A DNA stretch of 64,000 nucleotides, from positions 2,666,001-2,730,000 of the forward strand of contig CAVNZM010000003.1 of assembly GCA_963693365.1 (NCBI GenBank), in the 5' to 3' direction. Positions 24,001-58,239 of this stretch are shown one piece after another. The position numbers and the translations under genes were made by a program. Source of the stretch: Amoebidium appalachense (lineage: Eukaryota > Ichthyosporea). Below the pieces are notes generated by a model, which was not told the DNA's origin, made no database searches, and saw only the letters and a list, made by a program, of their open reading frames with translations. Within the stretch, counting starts at the first letter, position 1; every line of letters starts with the position of its first letter.

Positions 24001-24720
24001 ATGGACAGCCCGATGAAGGAGAGAGTCTCGCACCGCGAGGGCCTGTCTGCAGACATGGAGGCCCTGCTTGAGACCGAATCCCAAGCCATCAACACGCTTG
24101 CCACGGATGTCCGCAGCCTCAAAGTGAACATTGCCGACCCGGGCCCCACCGGTCTCCTGGCCTTTGGTATTACCACTACGCTCGCTATGATGATTGCTGC
24201 TGGCGCCGTAGATTCACAGTCAAAGACGTGGCTGGTGGCCCATGCAACCATGCACGGTGGTGTGCTGCAGGTCTTGGCCGGCATGTGGGAGTTCCGCCGC
24301 GGCAATGTGTTTGGTGCCACGGTGTTTAGCGGATACGGCATGTTTTGGATAGTTGATACCTCGTCTGCCTTCCTTACAAAGCAGCTCCAGTGGTCCTCCT
24401 CGAACGAAGGTCACTGCCTGTGGTTGTGTCTGTGGGCCCTCTTCACTCTTGCCATGGGCATGGGCACTCTGTACACCAACAGGGTGCTGCAGTTTGTGTT
24501 CTGCACCCTTTTCTGCACCTTCATTCTGCTGGCAGCTGGCGTGTACAACGAAAGCGTCGACCACGTGGCAGGAGGTCTGGGTGTTGTGTGCGGTCTGTCG
24601 GCCATCTACCTCGGCTGGGCAGAGCTGATGAATGACGTCTACAAGATGGAGTGGATCCCCGTGTGGCCAGTCCATCCCCCTGCATGCCAGTCCCAAATGT
24701 CCAGCAACCTTGATGCATAG
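24001..24720 (+). CDS. GPR1/FUN34/YaaH (SatP-type) acetate/carboxylate transporter, intronless
   Basis: One open frame of 239 residues. The N-terminal 45 residues are hydrophilic. The family signature, normally NP-x-PLGL, appears here as DPGPTGL (46-52) at the start of helix 1. Helix 2 to 3 carries the family block HGGVLQVLAGMWEF (85-98), then GNVFGATVFSGYGMFWI. Six membrane segments are visible at about 49-70, 76-97, 103-124, 138-158, 161-181 and 188-210, matching the six-helix fold of this acetate/succinate channel-like family. The tail ends MSSNLDA. The Asn-to-Asp change in the signature is unusual, but position and context hold. Probably a plasma-membrane monocarboxylate uptake protein; substrate is inferred from the family. 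It is the only clearly intronless gene in the window. Confidence 0.92.
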   Translation: MDSPMKERVSHREGLSADMEALLETESQAINTLATDVRSLKVNIADPGPTGLLAFGITTTLAMMIAAGAVDSQSKTWLVAHATMHGGVLQVLAGMWEFRRGNVFGATVFSGYGMFWIVDTSSAFLTKQLQWSSSNEGHCLWLCLWALFTLAMGMGTLYTNRVLQFVFCTLFCTFILLAAGVYNESVDHVAGGLGVVCGLSAIYLGWAELMNDVYKMEWIPVWPVHPPACQSQMSSNLDA

Positions 24721-25443
24721 ATTTTTTTTTTTTAGTCGGGCGGCCGTCATATTAATGCGCGAATATGCATTGAAAACTTAAACACGGTGGCACACATATA
24801 TATGGTATGAATTTGTGAAGAGGCGGGACATACGTATTGTATACGTAGTATGATCCGAATAATATGCTTGCGACGACTGATTCAGTCCGTTCGCTCCATG
24901 TCAATCATCATGTGCGCAGTGCATAGTTCGCAGCATGATACAAACTTTGGTGTCTGAACCTGTTACTTGAGCAAGTGCTACGGTGCATGCATCGTATGAA
25001 TTGCTTAAATTTGCTGTGCATGAACGGTAATCCTTATAACCGCATGTGTACGTTCCGTGACCTGTGGCCGGCCGCTGCCTAGGTCTTGAAGCTTTCATTA
25101 GTGACTTCGGTACATTCTATGCGCATGCAACTTGGGAATCGACGTTCACGTATGCACAAATAGTCATTATAATAGCAGCACAACAAAGCAGCATGTATGG
25201 GTCGAACTTGATACACTTGAATGGGTTGAAACAAAACCTGTTGCATTTTTTACCTACGGTCGCCGCCGTACATGTGCCACTAGTGCACTAAGGGCTGCCC
25301 CAACTTCTGAATTAGAAGCTGAACACTGATAGCATGCAGGCACAGCTGCAGCGTCAGTGAGTCACCGACACACATACACACACACACCACACACAAACAC
25401 ATGTCCGCACATGCGGAATGCGCAATGCACACGTGCACGCGCG

Positions 25444-25474
<31 letters not shown>

Positions 25475-25592
25475 CAATCACACACACACCAATCACACAC
25501 ACGCACACACACCACACGCACACACACACGCACACACATGTACACACACACACGCACACACACACACACACACACACGCACACACTGGCACA

Positions 25593-25623
<31 letters not shown>

Positions 25624-25653
25624 GTGCACACACCCACACACTCATACTTACAA

Positions 25654-25684
<31 letters not shown>

Positions 25685-26037
25685 TACACACCGACACACA
25701 CGTGTGCACATGTATACTTACATATTGGATTTGTGTGATTATGATGTTCCTAGAATCTGCACACCTGTAGATAGAATTAACTCGACTGTGTTTACTGCAC
25801 CTTGTTGAAGCAATAAACATCTGCATATTTTCCGCGACCTCTCGATCTTGGGTTACTCAATAAAGTCAAAGAACCGATCTTATAATTAGTACCAGTAATA
25901 GTACGTATGTTGAAATATGTGCCCATGCATGTGGGCCTCTAAATACAGGTAAATCCAGTGCCGGGGTTCTAAGCATCTCATGCCGTCGGTTCCTCTGAGG
26001 AAGTGCCGCATGATGTTGTCTCATTCTACTATGTAGA

Positions 26038-26099
<62 letters not shown>

Positions 26100-26393
26100 A
26101 GTTGTCCGACCATATAATTTCTGCCAAAAATTCTAGTACAAGTTACTATTATTGCGATGTGCGGGTTGGCAAGTGTAGGGGCTCCAATCGATGGTCATCG
26201 GCCGTGGCCGGCGGGGCCAGGAGGCCATGCATATGTTGGACAAGTACATGTTGCCAGCTAGGCGGCTGCAACTGCATGCGCAGCCTGTTGTCTGCCTGTT
26301 GAGGGTTGGCAAGCGGGAGCCGCGGAGCTGAGCCCACGAGCGATCGCGAGACTGAATGATCGTGGCTCAGTGTGGATCTATTCAACATATTGG
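24721..26393. other. Intergenic DNA after the GPR1-type gene
   Basis: Mostly unique, moderately AT-rich. A composite (CA)n block with CG interruptions fills 25368-25715. AATAAA motifs at 25812 and 25857 could end a long transcript but are more than 1 kb from the stop. A C run followed by an A run lies at 26039-26100. No coding region is supported. Confidence 0.55.
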
Positions 26394-26534
26394 CCAATCA
26401 AATAGAGGAACATTTCGCGCCTAAAACACGATTGATGGTTGGAGCTGTCGGACGGAGATTTGTGCATTCCGATGTCTCCCGGACAACCTCCGCAGTCCGC
26501 ACTCGGCAGGCCTGATCACGAGGGTTCTATAAAA
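26391..26534 (+). promoter_or_regulatory. CCAAT/TATA promoter of the bestrophin-like gene
   Basis: TTGGCCAATCA (CCAAT at 26394-26398) lies about 130 bases before TATAAAA (26528-26534), which is 102 bases before the ATG at 26636. Position and order fit a canonical RNA polymerase II promoter. Confidence 0.6.
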
Positions 26535-26635
26535 CTTGAGGCCACACAGAAACATTCCTTGTAAAAGACCAATCGCACTCTCGCACGGCACATGTAGTCT
26601 GCAGTGTGTTGTTGCAGTTGTTAAGGGGATCGACC

Positions 26636-36066
<9,431 letters not shown>

Positions 36067-36288
36067 GTGTGATTTCCCCGCATTTGCTTATTGTTATTGT
36101 TATTGTTGTTGTTGTTGTTATTAGTTGTATCTCGGAATATACATGTAGAATTAGATCTGTGATTATAATGAATGCACGGTAGTGCACACATCCAACACAT
36201 CCATGTACAAACACGAGGCTCTGCAGGTTTGTGTGTGCGCACTTCATTCATCTCACGCCTTGGTTGCAGACAAAACACACCGGAGCTG

Positions 36289-36382
<94 letters not shown>

Positions 36383-37838
36383 CACGCGCCACACACGCAC
36401 GCACACATACACACACGCATGCATGCACACACACACACGCATGCACACACACACACGCATGCACACACACACACGCATGCACACACACACACACACACAA
36501 TTCTGTAGACACCTTGAAGCACACACCAATTGTTACACACGTACTAAACATCGGATTGGTTGACATACGTGTACGTAGAAACTTCACAGTCATAACATTA
36601 AATACTGACATAGATAGCCCTGTCTAGTAACCAACTTTTTTCCCTGTGTATGGTCATCTTACGTGCAACATGTGTGGTCTATGAGTGACGTCGCAGGCGG
36701 TTAGGCGGGCGGGCTAAAAATCTCCCTGCGGGGGGCTGGGGGAGGGGGCTGCTGTTGTATCTGAAATTCTCTTCAGCCCAGTCACCACACCAGTGGCCAC
36801 AACAGAGCAGCAAAATGTTATTTTTAGCCGACACAGCCTATGTATGCTGCTGGTATTATAATAGTATGTTAGGTATTATTAGGCCTTAACAGACTTTTTT
36901 TTTTATGTTTTATCCTTTCTTTCTGATCGTCATAATGTTTCCTCTAATATGTATTGGTTTACTTTCAACCCACACTTCTTTCCTTATACAAACAGCCGAA
37001 TCTACAGGGACATGTCAAAGTTTAAAGAAACAACGGAGAAATGCCGTAACTTACATGCATTGGCCAAGAAAAAACGAACTTTAAAAAAATTGTGGAGGGA
37101 TAACATAAAACATTAACAATTTACCTCTGCTACCTACCGTATTTGGAGCTTTTGTGTGCAACACGAGGTAAAAATATATCGGAGAACAACAACAACTAAA
37201 AAACAACACAACCCATGCATTCGGTGGGGAGTTACAGACCACGAGAAATCACAGCTCACAAACCAATCAATTGATCAAGGGAAGTTGGGCTGCACGATTG
37301 AGACCTGGGTCCATGCGAGCGGTGCAGGCTCAGTGTTTGGGTTACACGGTGCCATTGCTGGCCCGCTGATCACACAACTCCCAGCCTGATCGTACAGGGC
37401 TGAGGTGTCGGATAGCGCCCATTGGGTGGTTGTGTTGCCGCATGATTGGGTGAAAATGAGGCCCGTGGTGTTGGGATTGGCGGATAGGCACCTAGGGTGG
37501 TGAGGATGATCAGGGACGCTGGAGTTGTTCCTTCATTTTCTAAGTACTTCCAAATTATTTGTGACATACAGTGGTAGGTTTCATATGAAGAAAATGTATT
37601 GATTTTGAATCCTTGAGTTGTTGTTGCTACGTAGTTGTAGTTTGGTACACTATTTCTTGCGCTTCTACAATTTCAATGACTTATTTTTTCATTTCACCTC
37701 GTTCCCGTTTTTTTTTTTGTTTGTTGGTTGTGTGGGGGAGGAAGGGGTGGGGGGGGAAAGGAAGGGTTGGGGTGGGGGGTGGGGGGGGGGGGGGGGGGGG
37801 GAAGGGAGCAAGTGGGGAAGGAAGGGAGGCTGGGGGGA

Positions 37839-37870
<32 letters not shown>

Positions 37871-37948
37871 GGGAGGGGGAGGTGGTAGTGCACAGCATGT
37901 CATTAGACAGTGCGCATGTCGATGATATGTGTGTGTGTGCGTATGTGT

Positions 37949-38011
<63 letters not shown>

Positions 38012-38136
38012 TGCGTGTGCATGTGCCACGGTGCGCGCACACGTGTGTGCGTGGGAAAAGAGGAGGGGAAGGGAGGGTAGGATTGAACGTCACCTTATAT
38101 TTAGATGATGAAAAGCGGGGAGGGGGGGAGGTGTGT

Positions 38137-38173
<37 letters not shown>

Positions 38174-38410
38174 CGTGTGCGTGTGCGTGTGTGTCTGCGC
38201 GCGCGCGCGTGTGTGTCCATGTGAGTGGTATGTGCGTGTGTATGCCTGATGAGAGTGGTGACGGTTTCAGCCAGATATGATCATCGCACTTCACAGAACG
38301 AAAAATAACATTAAAACCAAACATAAGCAATCCAAACACAAAAGCATTCAACCCCCTTCCCCTCTTCCCCACCACCCCCACCCCCACCCCACTCTTAATT
38401 TTTTTTTTTT

Positions 38411-38468
<58 letters not shown>

Positions 38469-38479
38469 GGTATGCATAC
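36067..38479. other. Intergenic / unresolved region with microsatellites
   Basis: 36294-36500 is a (CA)n array with GCATG interruptions. 36600-37620 is unique and AT-rich, with ATTGG motifs around 37407-37475 but no gene seen. 37725-38250 is G runs and (GT)n. 38401-38467 is a T run followed by about 47 G. The 3' exons of the minus-strand gene at 38480-41067 should lie in here but could not be identified. Confidence 0.55.
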
Positions 38480-41067
<2,588 letters not shown>

Positions 41068-41550
41068 CTGGGTGGCAGTGAGGATCCGTGAATCAGTGAT
41101 TCACGAATGTTGAAATAAGTATTGTGGTGTAGGCCTACTTGTACTGTATGTATGTAATGTAAGGGCTGGTCAGTGACTCTATATTTGTTTTTGCACCGCA
41201 GTATACTGCTCGTTGAAGGAGCCTGTTTTTGAATGTTGGGGTTCAAGGTATTGGTAGAGGTGTCATAAAATATAGCAGTCGCTGTCCCCCAGCCCTGGTG
41301 ATGGTGTCTTAATCTTTCGGAGCTACCGAAAAATTAACACACCGGATCACAATATCATACTGTGCAGCATTAATAAGGTGATCTAGGATAGTCATCTTAA
41401 AACGGATATATTGAGGAAGAGAGGAAGAAAAGAGAATAAAACCGCCAATAACCTCCGGTTCTAATACGTTAGCTAACAGGTTGCACTTATTGATAGATAT
41501 GCAGCCCAGGTCTATCAGATACCCTTACTTGTGCCATCACGAGATCTACT

Positions 41551-41718
41551 GGGGGTTTACGCTGTTTACTCGAGGCAAAGAGAACCAGTCTCAGGTATGG
41601 GGGGGGGGGGTTTGCTCGGAATATCCCCTCAGCGGTATATCATGATCACGTACATAGATGTCGGGTGGTGACTATATATCAGGGTTTACTTTCTCTACGA
41701 GACACCATAAAGACTACA
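41551..41718 (-). repeat. Dispersed repeat B, copy 2
   Basis: Reverse-complement partner of 11140-11308, about 30 kb away. The sequences diverge abruptly beyond the block at both ends. Confidence 0.85.
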
Positions 41719-41934
41719 AGGAGAAATCAATTAGTTGGGGTTCCCCGTTTTTTTTTTTTTTTTTCTACTGGCCCCCGCCCGCCCGGCTGTGGATGTTGGC
41801 CTTCTTGATCACCGCCGATTCCCCCGCGCCCACCGCTCATGCTCTTGCTTGCCTCTGTGATGGCGATCCCGCCCGCCAATCCGTTTGTTCCATTGGTCTT
41901 ATCGTTCGCCCTTTTGTTTTGGTCGCAGTAGCAT

Positions 41935-42375
41935 TTGGATTCTCAGAAGCCAATCATCAATAGTGAAACTATTTCGAATCATGACCTGATTGGGTGGAAA
42001 TACAACAATTATCTTTCAAGAAAGCATATTGTTATGTATTTCACCAATCATGGTCTGGCGCTGAATCTTGGCTGCAGGCTATAAAAGCTGCAGCCGAGAG
42101 AAGCCTTGATCAGTCTTCCCTCACTCAGCGCCACTTATACCCAACCCATCCCGCCCGCGTCTTCCTTTTGCTCTCACTCAGTTTCTGTTAGCTTGCACTC
42201 ACGATCGGCACTTAGATTTAGGGTAGTACTGCCGTGTGAGTGCAGGCTGTCATCTTTATCGATCTCTTTGCGATTGACTGGCAACTGGTTTGCCGATCCC
42301 AGCCGATCCCAGCCGATTTCAGCTGTCAGAGCTCGAATAAAGTTGAAATCACTTGGATTCTCAGAAGCCAATCAG
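41935..42375 (+). promoter_or_regulatory. TATA box flanked by a 22-bp direct repeat with CCAAT
   Basis: TTGGATTCTCAGAAGCCAAT occurs at about 41936 and again at about 42353, about 418 bases apart, each containing CCAAT. Another CCAAT lies at 42040. TATAAAA is at 42080-42086, and a short CAGCCGATC(C/T) repeat at 42299-42320. This looks like promoter DNA, perhaps for the P450 gene starting at 42825 with an undetected leader exon. Confidence 0.4.
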
Positions 42376-42824
42376 AACGTACACATAATGACTAACGTAC
42401 ACCGTGACGGTGACTGTACAGCCGTGAAGCTGGGGCTGTGAGCAGGTGAGCTTAGTGTTTTTTGGTGGGGCGTAGTCATACAGTGTGTCACGAGGGGTCG
42501 CGGGTTGGTGTGTTCAAGGCTGTGCGGTGGTGGCCTTGTTTTACCCTATGGGCTGCAGGCGTATCCTCTAGTGACGTGAAGTCTGTTGGTCGATCAGAAG
42601 TCATCCACAGTACATTTCAATCCCCTCAGTAGAGATTTGAGAGAGTGGACGGGCATGTGCATGTGAAAACATGACTACATATTCACGCCCATAAACAGAC
42701 AAACGCATGCTAAAGCTGGTGCCTTCAAACAGGCGATTAAGCACGCACACGCACACGTACAGGTACGAGCAACACACAAACCACTCAAAAGCAACAAGAG
42801 ACAAACACAGGCACACACATCGTC

Positions 42825-52568
<9,744 letters not shown>

Positions 52569-53884
52569 ATTTATGAACCCCATAGTGAGTACTCGCTTAT
52601 CTGTATATATGTTTATTAGATGTATGTAAATGGGACACATTCGCTTTGTCACTGTGCAATTCACTTGTTTGAGCAGACACTGACTCTATTTCTGAATGAG
52701 AGTTTGTATGTGTGCATGTATGAAATGAACATTCGTGCATCAAAAAATTCTAGAGGGCGGTGGAAGCAAATGGGAGGCCGGGGGGGGGGGGGGGGGGGGG
52801 GGGGGGTTTGAATGCGGAACACAGTACAAAGTACGCATACACGATGAGACGCATGGTGCAGGACACATGCAAAGGCAAACATTCAAGTATGCAACATCAG
52901 CCATGCGCACAGTATGCGTCATAAGCAGAGCCCATCCTCAGGGAGGGCCCAAGTCATCAATTGCGTCTGAGTTTCGACCCCTTAGCCCGCGTATATACGA
53001 CGCTCCAACTCAAACAGCAGCATCAACTGAACTTGGGTGGGTCAACCCGTCTTGATCAAAGACGAGCAGGGTTGCTTATGCAAGCAAGGTGAGCAGAACG
53101 GTGAAGATGTGTGTGCAAACTAATGCAGTGCAGCGAAAAACGCGTATGTGCTTACAGATGCACGACACAGAGCAACCATGCCCGGTTGCATGGAAGTAAA
53201 GATGGGGGGGGGGGGGGGGGAGGAGGTAAAATGCAGATACGTGCTGCGCCATTTGGATTGATAGCACTCACCTCTATATCAATCCCGCCTTTGATACCAT
53301 ATAAATTCGATAGCACAGATACATTTTTTGCCCGGCTGGAATGGGAGACATGCAGATGTGCAAGGCCCTCCATTTTTAGTCTGACTGTATGATACTGCAC
53401 GATGATGTAAATAACACGTGTACAGATGTCATTCACCCTGCCTTCCTTAGAAATAAAATGCCGTGTCTCTTGTACCGTTGAATAGATAGGCTTTCAAATC
53501 AAACAAGCCGTCAACAGATCTGCCTGTAAAACATGTTGCACTGGGTGTGCAGCTGACAGTGTTACCTTCGCCTGCCTGGGGCCGTCTTGATTAATTTTTC
53601 ACCATTCTGTGTGCATGATGTGTAACTAATTTCTTGACTGGCCAATGAGCAGTCGTCGGTATTGATACATTGCTTTTCTGTCATAATTTACCATCTGTGA
53701 GACATGCGCTTCTGAATCACTACAATTAAATAATAACATCTCGGGATTGTTGGACACACCCATGCACAAGTATGTGCACAGTTACATACACCGGTAGTGC
53801 CAAGCACACATGGCATGTGCGAGGCTCTCTTTAGCACACAGTCACACTGCACACACGCGCGCACACACACTTACACACACAAAC

Positions 53885-53948
<64 letters not shown>

Positions 53949-53952
53949 GTGG

Positions 53953-53996
<44 letters not shown>

Positions 53997-53997
53997 G

Positions 53998-54055
<58 letters not shown>

Positions 54056-54828
54056 GCACATACACATACACACACAACATCCAACACCACCAACACCACC
54101 ACTGGGCCACCAACACACACACACACACACACACACATACGTGTACACACACACGCACACAAAAAAAAAAAGAAAAAGAAAAAAAAAAAAGAAAGAAAGA
54201 AAGAAAAGAAAAGAAAAGTCGGGAAGAAAGAAAGAAAGACAAAAGAAAGAAAGAAGAATATAAAAGGAGCCCCCGAGCCCGATGGCCATGCTTATAAGGC
54301 AAAACCCCCAACGTACCTCTTTCATTATGCAGGGAAAAAACCCCTGACGGTCGTAGCTACTAGATGCTACACCAGATACTACAGGGCCCTGTACATTACA
54401 GCAATAGCAGCTAACCCATTACCTACACAATGATTGCACTACGGGGGCACTACCGTGCCCATGCCCATGTCTGCTGGCCATGCACACCGTCTATCTTACC
54501 ATTTTATTATTTTTTTATTATTTTTTTATCCGTTTTGTTCTCGGAGGGACCCTCAGGCTCCGGGTGCTATGGTGCCGGGCATCAGCTAAGCTAACACACC
54601 TATACCAATCATAACAAAACCATTCGTACACACTTAGCCAAGGGTTTTCGGCTCAGACTTGCCGGTGTAGCATCACTTAGCACCAGGCTTCCCATCCACT
54701 CAAAACCTATGAATAAACTTTAAACACGGGCTGTCATTGGTCCATCTACGGTGGTGGAATGTAGGGTGTGGTGTTGGTGGTGATTACGGTGGGTATATGT
54801 AGGTGTATGGTGGAATCTGGTGGTAGAA
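52569..54828. other. Intergenic DNA after P450-1
   Basis: Contains an R1-related copy (52807-52941), unique DNA with AATAAA at 53451, a (CA)n-rich block 53854-54158 followed by an A/GAAA tract (54161-54250), and a TATAAAAG at 54258. About 570 bases of unique sequence follow, with no recognisable gene. Confidence 0.5.
52807..52941 (-). repeat. Dispersed repeat R1, diverged longer copy
   Basis: Plus strand starts TTTGAATGCG right after a G run (52781-52806) and ends GCAGAGCCCATCCTCAG, the same two termini as 16203-16309. The interior is longer (135 bp) and diverged, so the termini seem to define the element. Confidence 0.8.
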
Positions 54829-54949
54829 CTATTCTACTAAGGATCCAGCGAAACGAGCGGGGCATCTCAAAATCATAATATAATACTGCGGGCACATTTT
54901 GCACATGATGTCATACAGATCCAGCACACGGTCCACAACAACCTCCACA

Positions 54950-54950
<1 letters not shown>
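54829..54950 (-). other. Minus-strand coding-like segment
   Basis: An open frame ending at a TAG at 54829 reads VEVVVDRVLDLYDIMCKMC then QYYIMILRCPARF, unlike repeat translation. It abuts a long (GT)n block (54952-55045) but has no clear acceptor, since the block ends ACACGGTG on the coding strand. It could be a terminal exon of a minus-strand gene. No family is recognised. Confidence 0.2.
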
Positions 54951-55047
<97 letters not shown>

Positions 55048-55368
55048 CACTGTGTGTGTGTGTGTGTGACACTGTGTGTGTGTGCAAATGCGTAACCGTT
55101 AACAATGTGGGTTGGTAACTTTGTAAGGCATGTAGCGCATTGGGCATGGGAAGGGGGGGGGGGGGGGGGGGGAGGGGAGGGGAGGAATAGGGGTGGGAGC
55201 GGGAGCATGGGTGATAAAACAGTCTTAATATTCGTCAATGGGGGGTGTTCGAATTGCCAGGTGAGGCGGTGTGTGTGTGTGTGTGTGTGTGCCATGTGTG
55301 TGTGTGTGCCATGTGTGTGTGCATGCGCATGCGTGCGTGCGTGTGTGTGTACGTGTGTGTGTGTGCGT

Positions 55369-55406
<38 letters not shown>

Positions 55407-55575
55407 CACACCACAGTGTGTGCATGTGTGCATTGGGGGAAGAGGGGGGTGGGGGGGGTGGGGAGCAGCATATGTGAGGTGAAACATCATAATTTAAATT
55501 GAAACAATGCTTTCGTTATAAACTTATGCTGTTGGTAGTTTGTGACAGATGCACTGAGGGTGGAGTTACACGCAC

Positions 55576-55949
55576 CATTGGCCAGCATCGAGTCGACAAT
55601 CGTCTGTGCCACAATGTTCTCGACCACCGTCCACCTGCCGGTGCGAAGAAGTCACTGTAGTTCACCAGCGGTTATAAGGAAGTCACTTCCCCAGACACAC
55701 GGAGGTGTGCCCCTAGGTGCCTATTTTCTACGCTCTCGCTGGGCTGCCGCTGTTGTCCGTACGTGTCGCTTCCAGGGTCGTCAAACTTGCGTCTGCCGGT
55801 TGTGCCAGGCTTCGCGGGTTATTGCAGCTGAGGCACAAACACTCAGGCACTGCAACAGCCGACACCTTTCCTCGCACACGAGGAACGTGAACCGGGCGTG
55901 CAATATTGGAGTCGGCATCGTCTCGTTTGGCGAAGTTCTTTCCACGCAT
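55576..55949 (-). other. Minus-strand coding-like segments, possible exons
   Basis: On the minus strand 55634-55576 is bounded by a good acceptor (CACCGGCAG) and donor (GTGCGT) and reads WTVVENIVAQTIVDSMLAN. Upstream, 55949-55728 is an open frame starting MRGKNFAKRDDADSN with an internal donor candidate (AAAGGTGTCG). The phases do not join directly, so no gene model is proposed. Confidence 0.25.
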
Positions 55950-55989
55950 GCATGTCGACGCCAGGGGAAGGGGGGGAAGGGAGGGGTGG

Positions 55990-56022
<33 letters not shown>

Positions 56023-56166
56023 TGTTATTGTGTGTGTGTGTTGTGTGTGGGTGTGTTTGTGTGTCGAAGGGCCGTTTGGGGGTGTAAGGGGCCCAGTATG
56101 TGTGTGTGTGTTGTGTGTGTGTGGGCGAGGGGGGGGGGGGGGGGTGGGGGGGGGGGGGGGGGGGGG

Positions 56167-56303
56167 TACAAATTACACAGCAAACGGCAGAAAACGACGT
56201 TTACACACTGAGGCACTACAATTTGTTTGTAATGTATGAGCATAGAAAAGAGTATGCATAATCAAATCCTTAATTAGCAAAGCCCAACATAAACTTCTGG
56301 AAA
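56167..56303 (-). repeat. Possible distant R1-like copy between G runs
   Basis: Unique 137 bp between G runs (56145-56166 and 56304-56322). It shares AGAGTATGCATAAT and GCAAAGCCCA with R1 in the same order, but overall similarity is low. Confidence 0.4.
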
Positions 56304-56335
56304 GGGGGGGGGGGGGGGGGGGGAGGCTGCAAGTC

Positions 56336-56410
56336 GGGTGTGTGTGTGTGTGTGTGTGAGTGTGTGAGTGTGTGTGTGTGTGTGTGCTTGTGTGCATGTG
56401 CAGTGTGTGC

Positions 56411-56461
<51 letters not shown>

Positions 56462-56514
56462 TGTGTGTGTGTATCTGTGTGGGAGAGGGGGGGGAGGGGG
56501 GGGGGGTTGCAAAT

Positions 56515-56562
<48 letters not shown>

Positions 56563-56618
56563 GTGTGTGTGTGTGTGTCTGTGTGGGAGAGGGGGGGGGA
56601 GGGGGGGGGGCTGCAAAT

Positions 56619-56695
<77 letters not shown>

Positions 56696-56790
56696 TGCGT
56701 ATGTGTGTGTGTACGCGTACACGTGTGTGTGTGTGTGTGTGTGGTGTGTATGTGTGTATGTGTGCGTGGTGAGTGTGTAATGTGTGTGTG
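56336..56790 (+). repeat. (GA)n / (GT)n composite array
   Basis: (GT)n and (GA)n blocks alternate. A module of about 110 bases, G-rich AGGGGGG then CTGCAAATTGGAAGAG plus (GA)n, occurs at about 56500 and 56600, and a related GGCTGCAAGTCGG at 56322. Confidence 0.85.
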
Positions 56791-56799
56791 CCCCCCTCC

Positions 56800-57322
56800 C
56801 CCCCCAAACACACTTCTTTCGGCACTTCCCCAGCCCCCCCCCCCCCCCCCCCGACTATTTCACCCCCCCCACCCCCCTCGCTCTCTCCCCCCCCCCCCCT
56901 CACACACACACACACTTCCGCAGGCACTTCCCCAAACCCCCCCCCCCCTCCCTCCCTCCCCCCCTTTTGAAACAACTTTATGAGCCACTTCTCCAGAGCC
57001 CCACCACCCCACCCCCTCCCCTCTCGAACCTAATTCCTAAACCACTTCTCCCCCAGCCCCCCCCCCCCCCCCCCCTTGAACCAAATTCCTGAGCCACTTC
57101 CCCAGCAGCCCCCCCCCCCCCACCCCCCCCACCCCCCCCACCCCCTCGCGTCCCCCCCCCCCTTCTCCCCCCCCCCCCCCCCCCGAACCAACTTCCTGAG
57201 CCACTTCCCCAGCAGCCCCCCCCCCCCCCCCCTTTGCCCCCATCCTCTTCCTCCCCCCCCCCTCCCCCCCCCCACCTTGAACCAACTTTCTAAGCCGCCC
57301 CCCTCCCCCCCTCTCCCCTGCC

Positions 57323-57354
<32 letters not shown>

Positions 57355-57883
57355 AAACCAACTTCCTGAGCTAATTGCCCAGCAGCCCCCTTTCCCCCTC
57401 CCCTTGCCCCTGCCCCCAGCCCCCACTGTCCGCAGCCCCCCCCTACCTCCCCCCTTTTGAAACAACTTCTTGAGCCACTTCTCCAGAGCGCCCCCCCCCC
57501 CTCGAACCTAATTCCTGAGCCACTTCCCCAGCAGCGCCCCCCCCCCCCCCCCCCCCCCCCCCCCTTGAACCAACTTCCTGAGCCTCTTCCCCCAGCAGGC
57601 CCCCCTTCCCCCTTGCCCCCCTCCCCTTCCTCCCCTCCTCAAAACAACTTCCTGAGCCCCTTCCCTAGCAGCTCCCCCCCCCATCCCCCCCATCCCCCCC
57701 CCCCTTTCCCTTGAACCAGCTTTCTAAGCGGCTGCCCCCCCCCCCCTCCCTCTCCCCCCGCCGCCGCCGCCCCCCTTTCCCCCCCCTCCCCCCCCCCTCG
57801 GAACCAACTTCCTGAGCCAATTCCCCAGCAGCCCCCCCTTCCCCCCTCCCCTTGCCCCTGCCCCCAGCCCCCACTGTCCGCAG

Positions 57884-57914
<31 letters not shown>

Positions 57915-58155
57915 CCTGAATCAAGCGTCCTTGCCGGAGGGGCGAGCCGAGACCGGAGTTTCGGGACGAGTGGCCAAGTTATTGGCTGAGGCGTAGCGGG
58001 TTAATACCTTAGCAGCCGGTTAATACCTTAGTAGCCGGTTAATACCTTAGTAGCCGGTTAATACCTTAGTAGCCCGGGAATAACTGAAGTTATACCCGTA
58101 CCTCGGAATACTGTAACTCAACCCGCAAGCGTACAAACCAACTTCCTGAGCCACT

Positions 58156-58187
<32 letters not shown>

Positions 58188-58239
58188 CCTCCGCCCAAAC
58201 ACACACACTCCCGAACCAACTTCCCAAACCATTTCCTCA

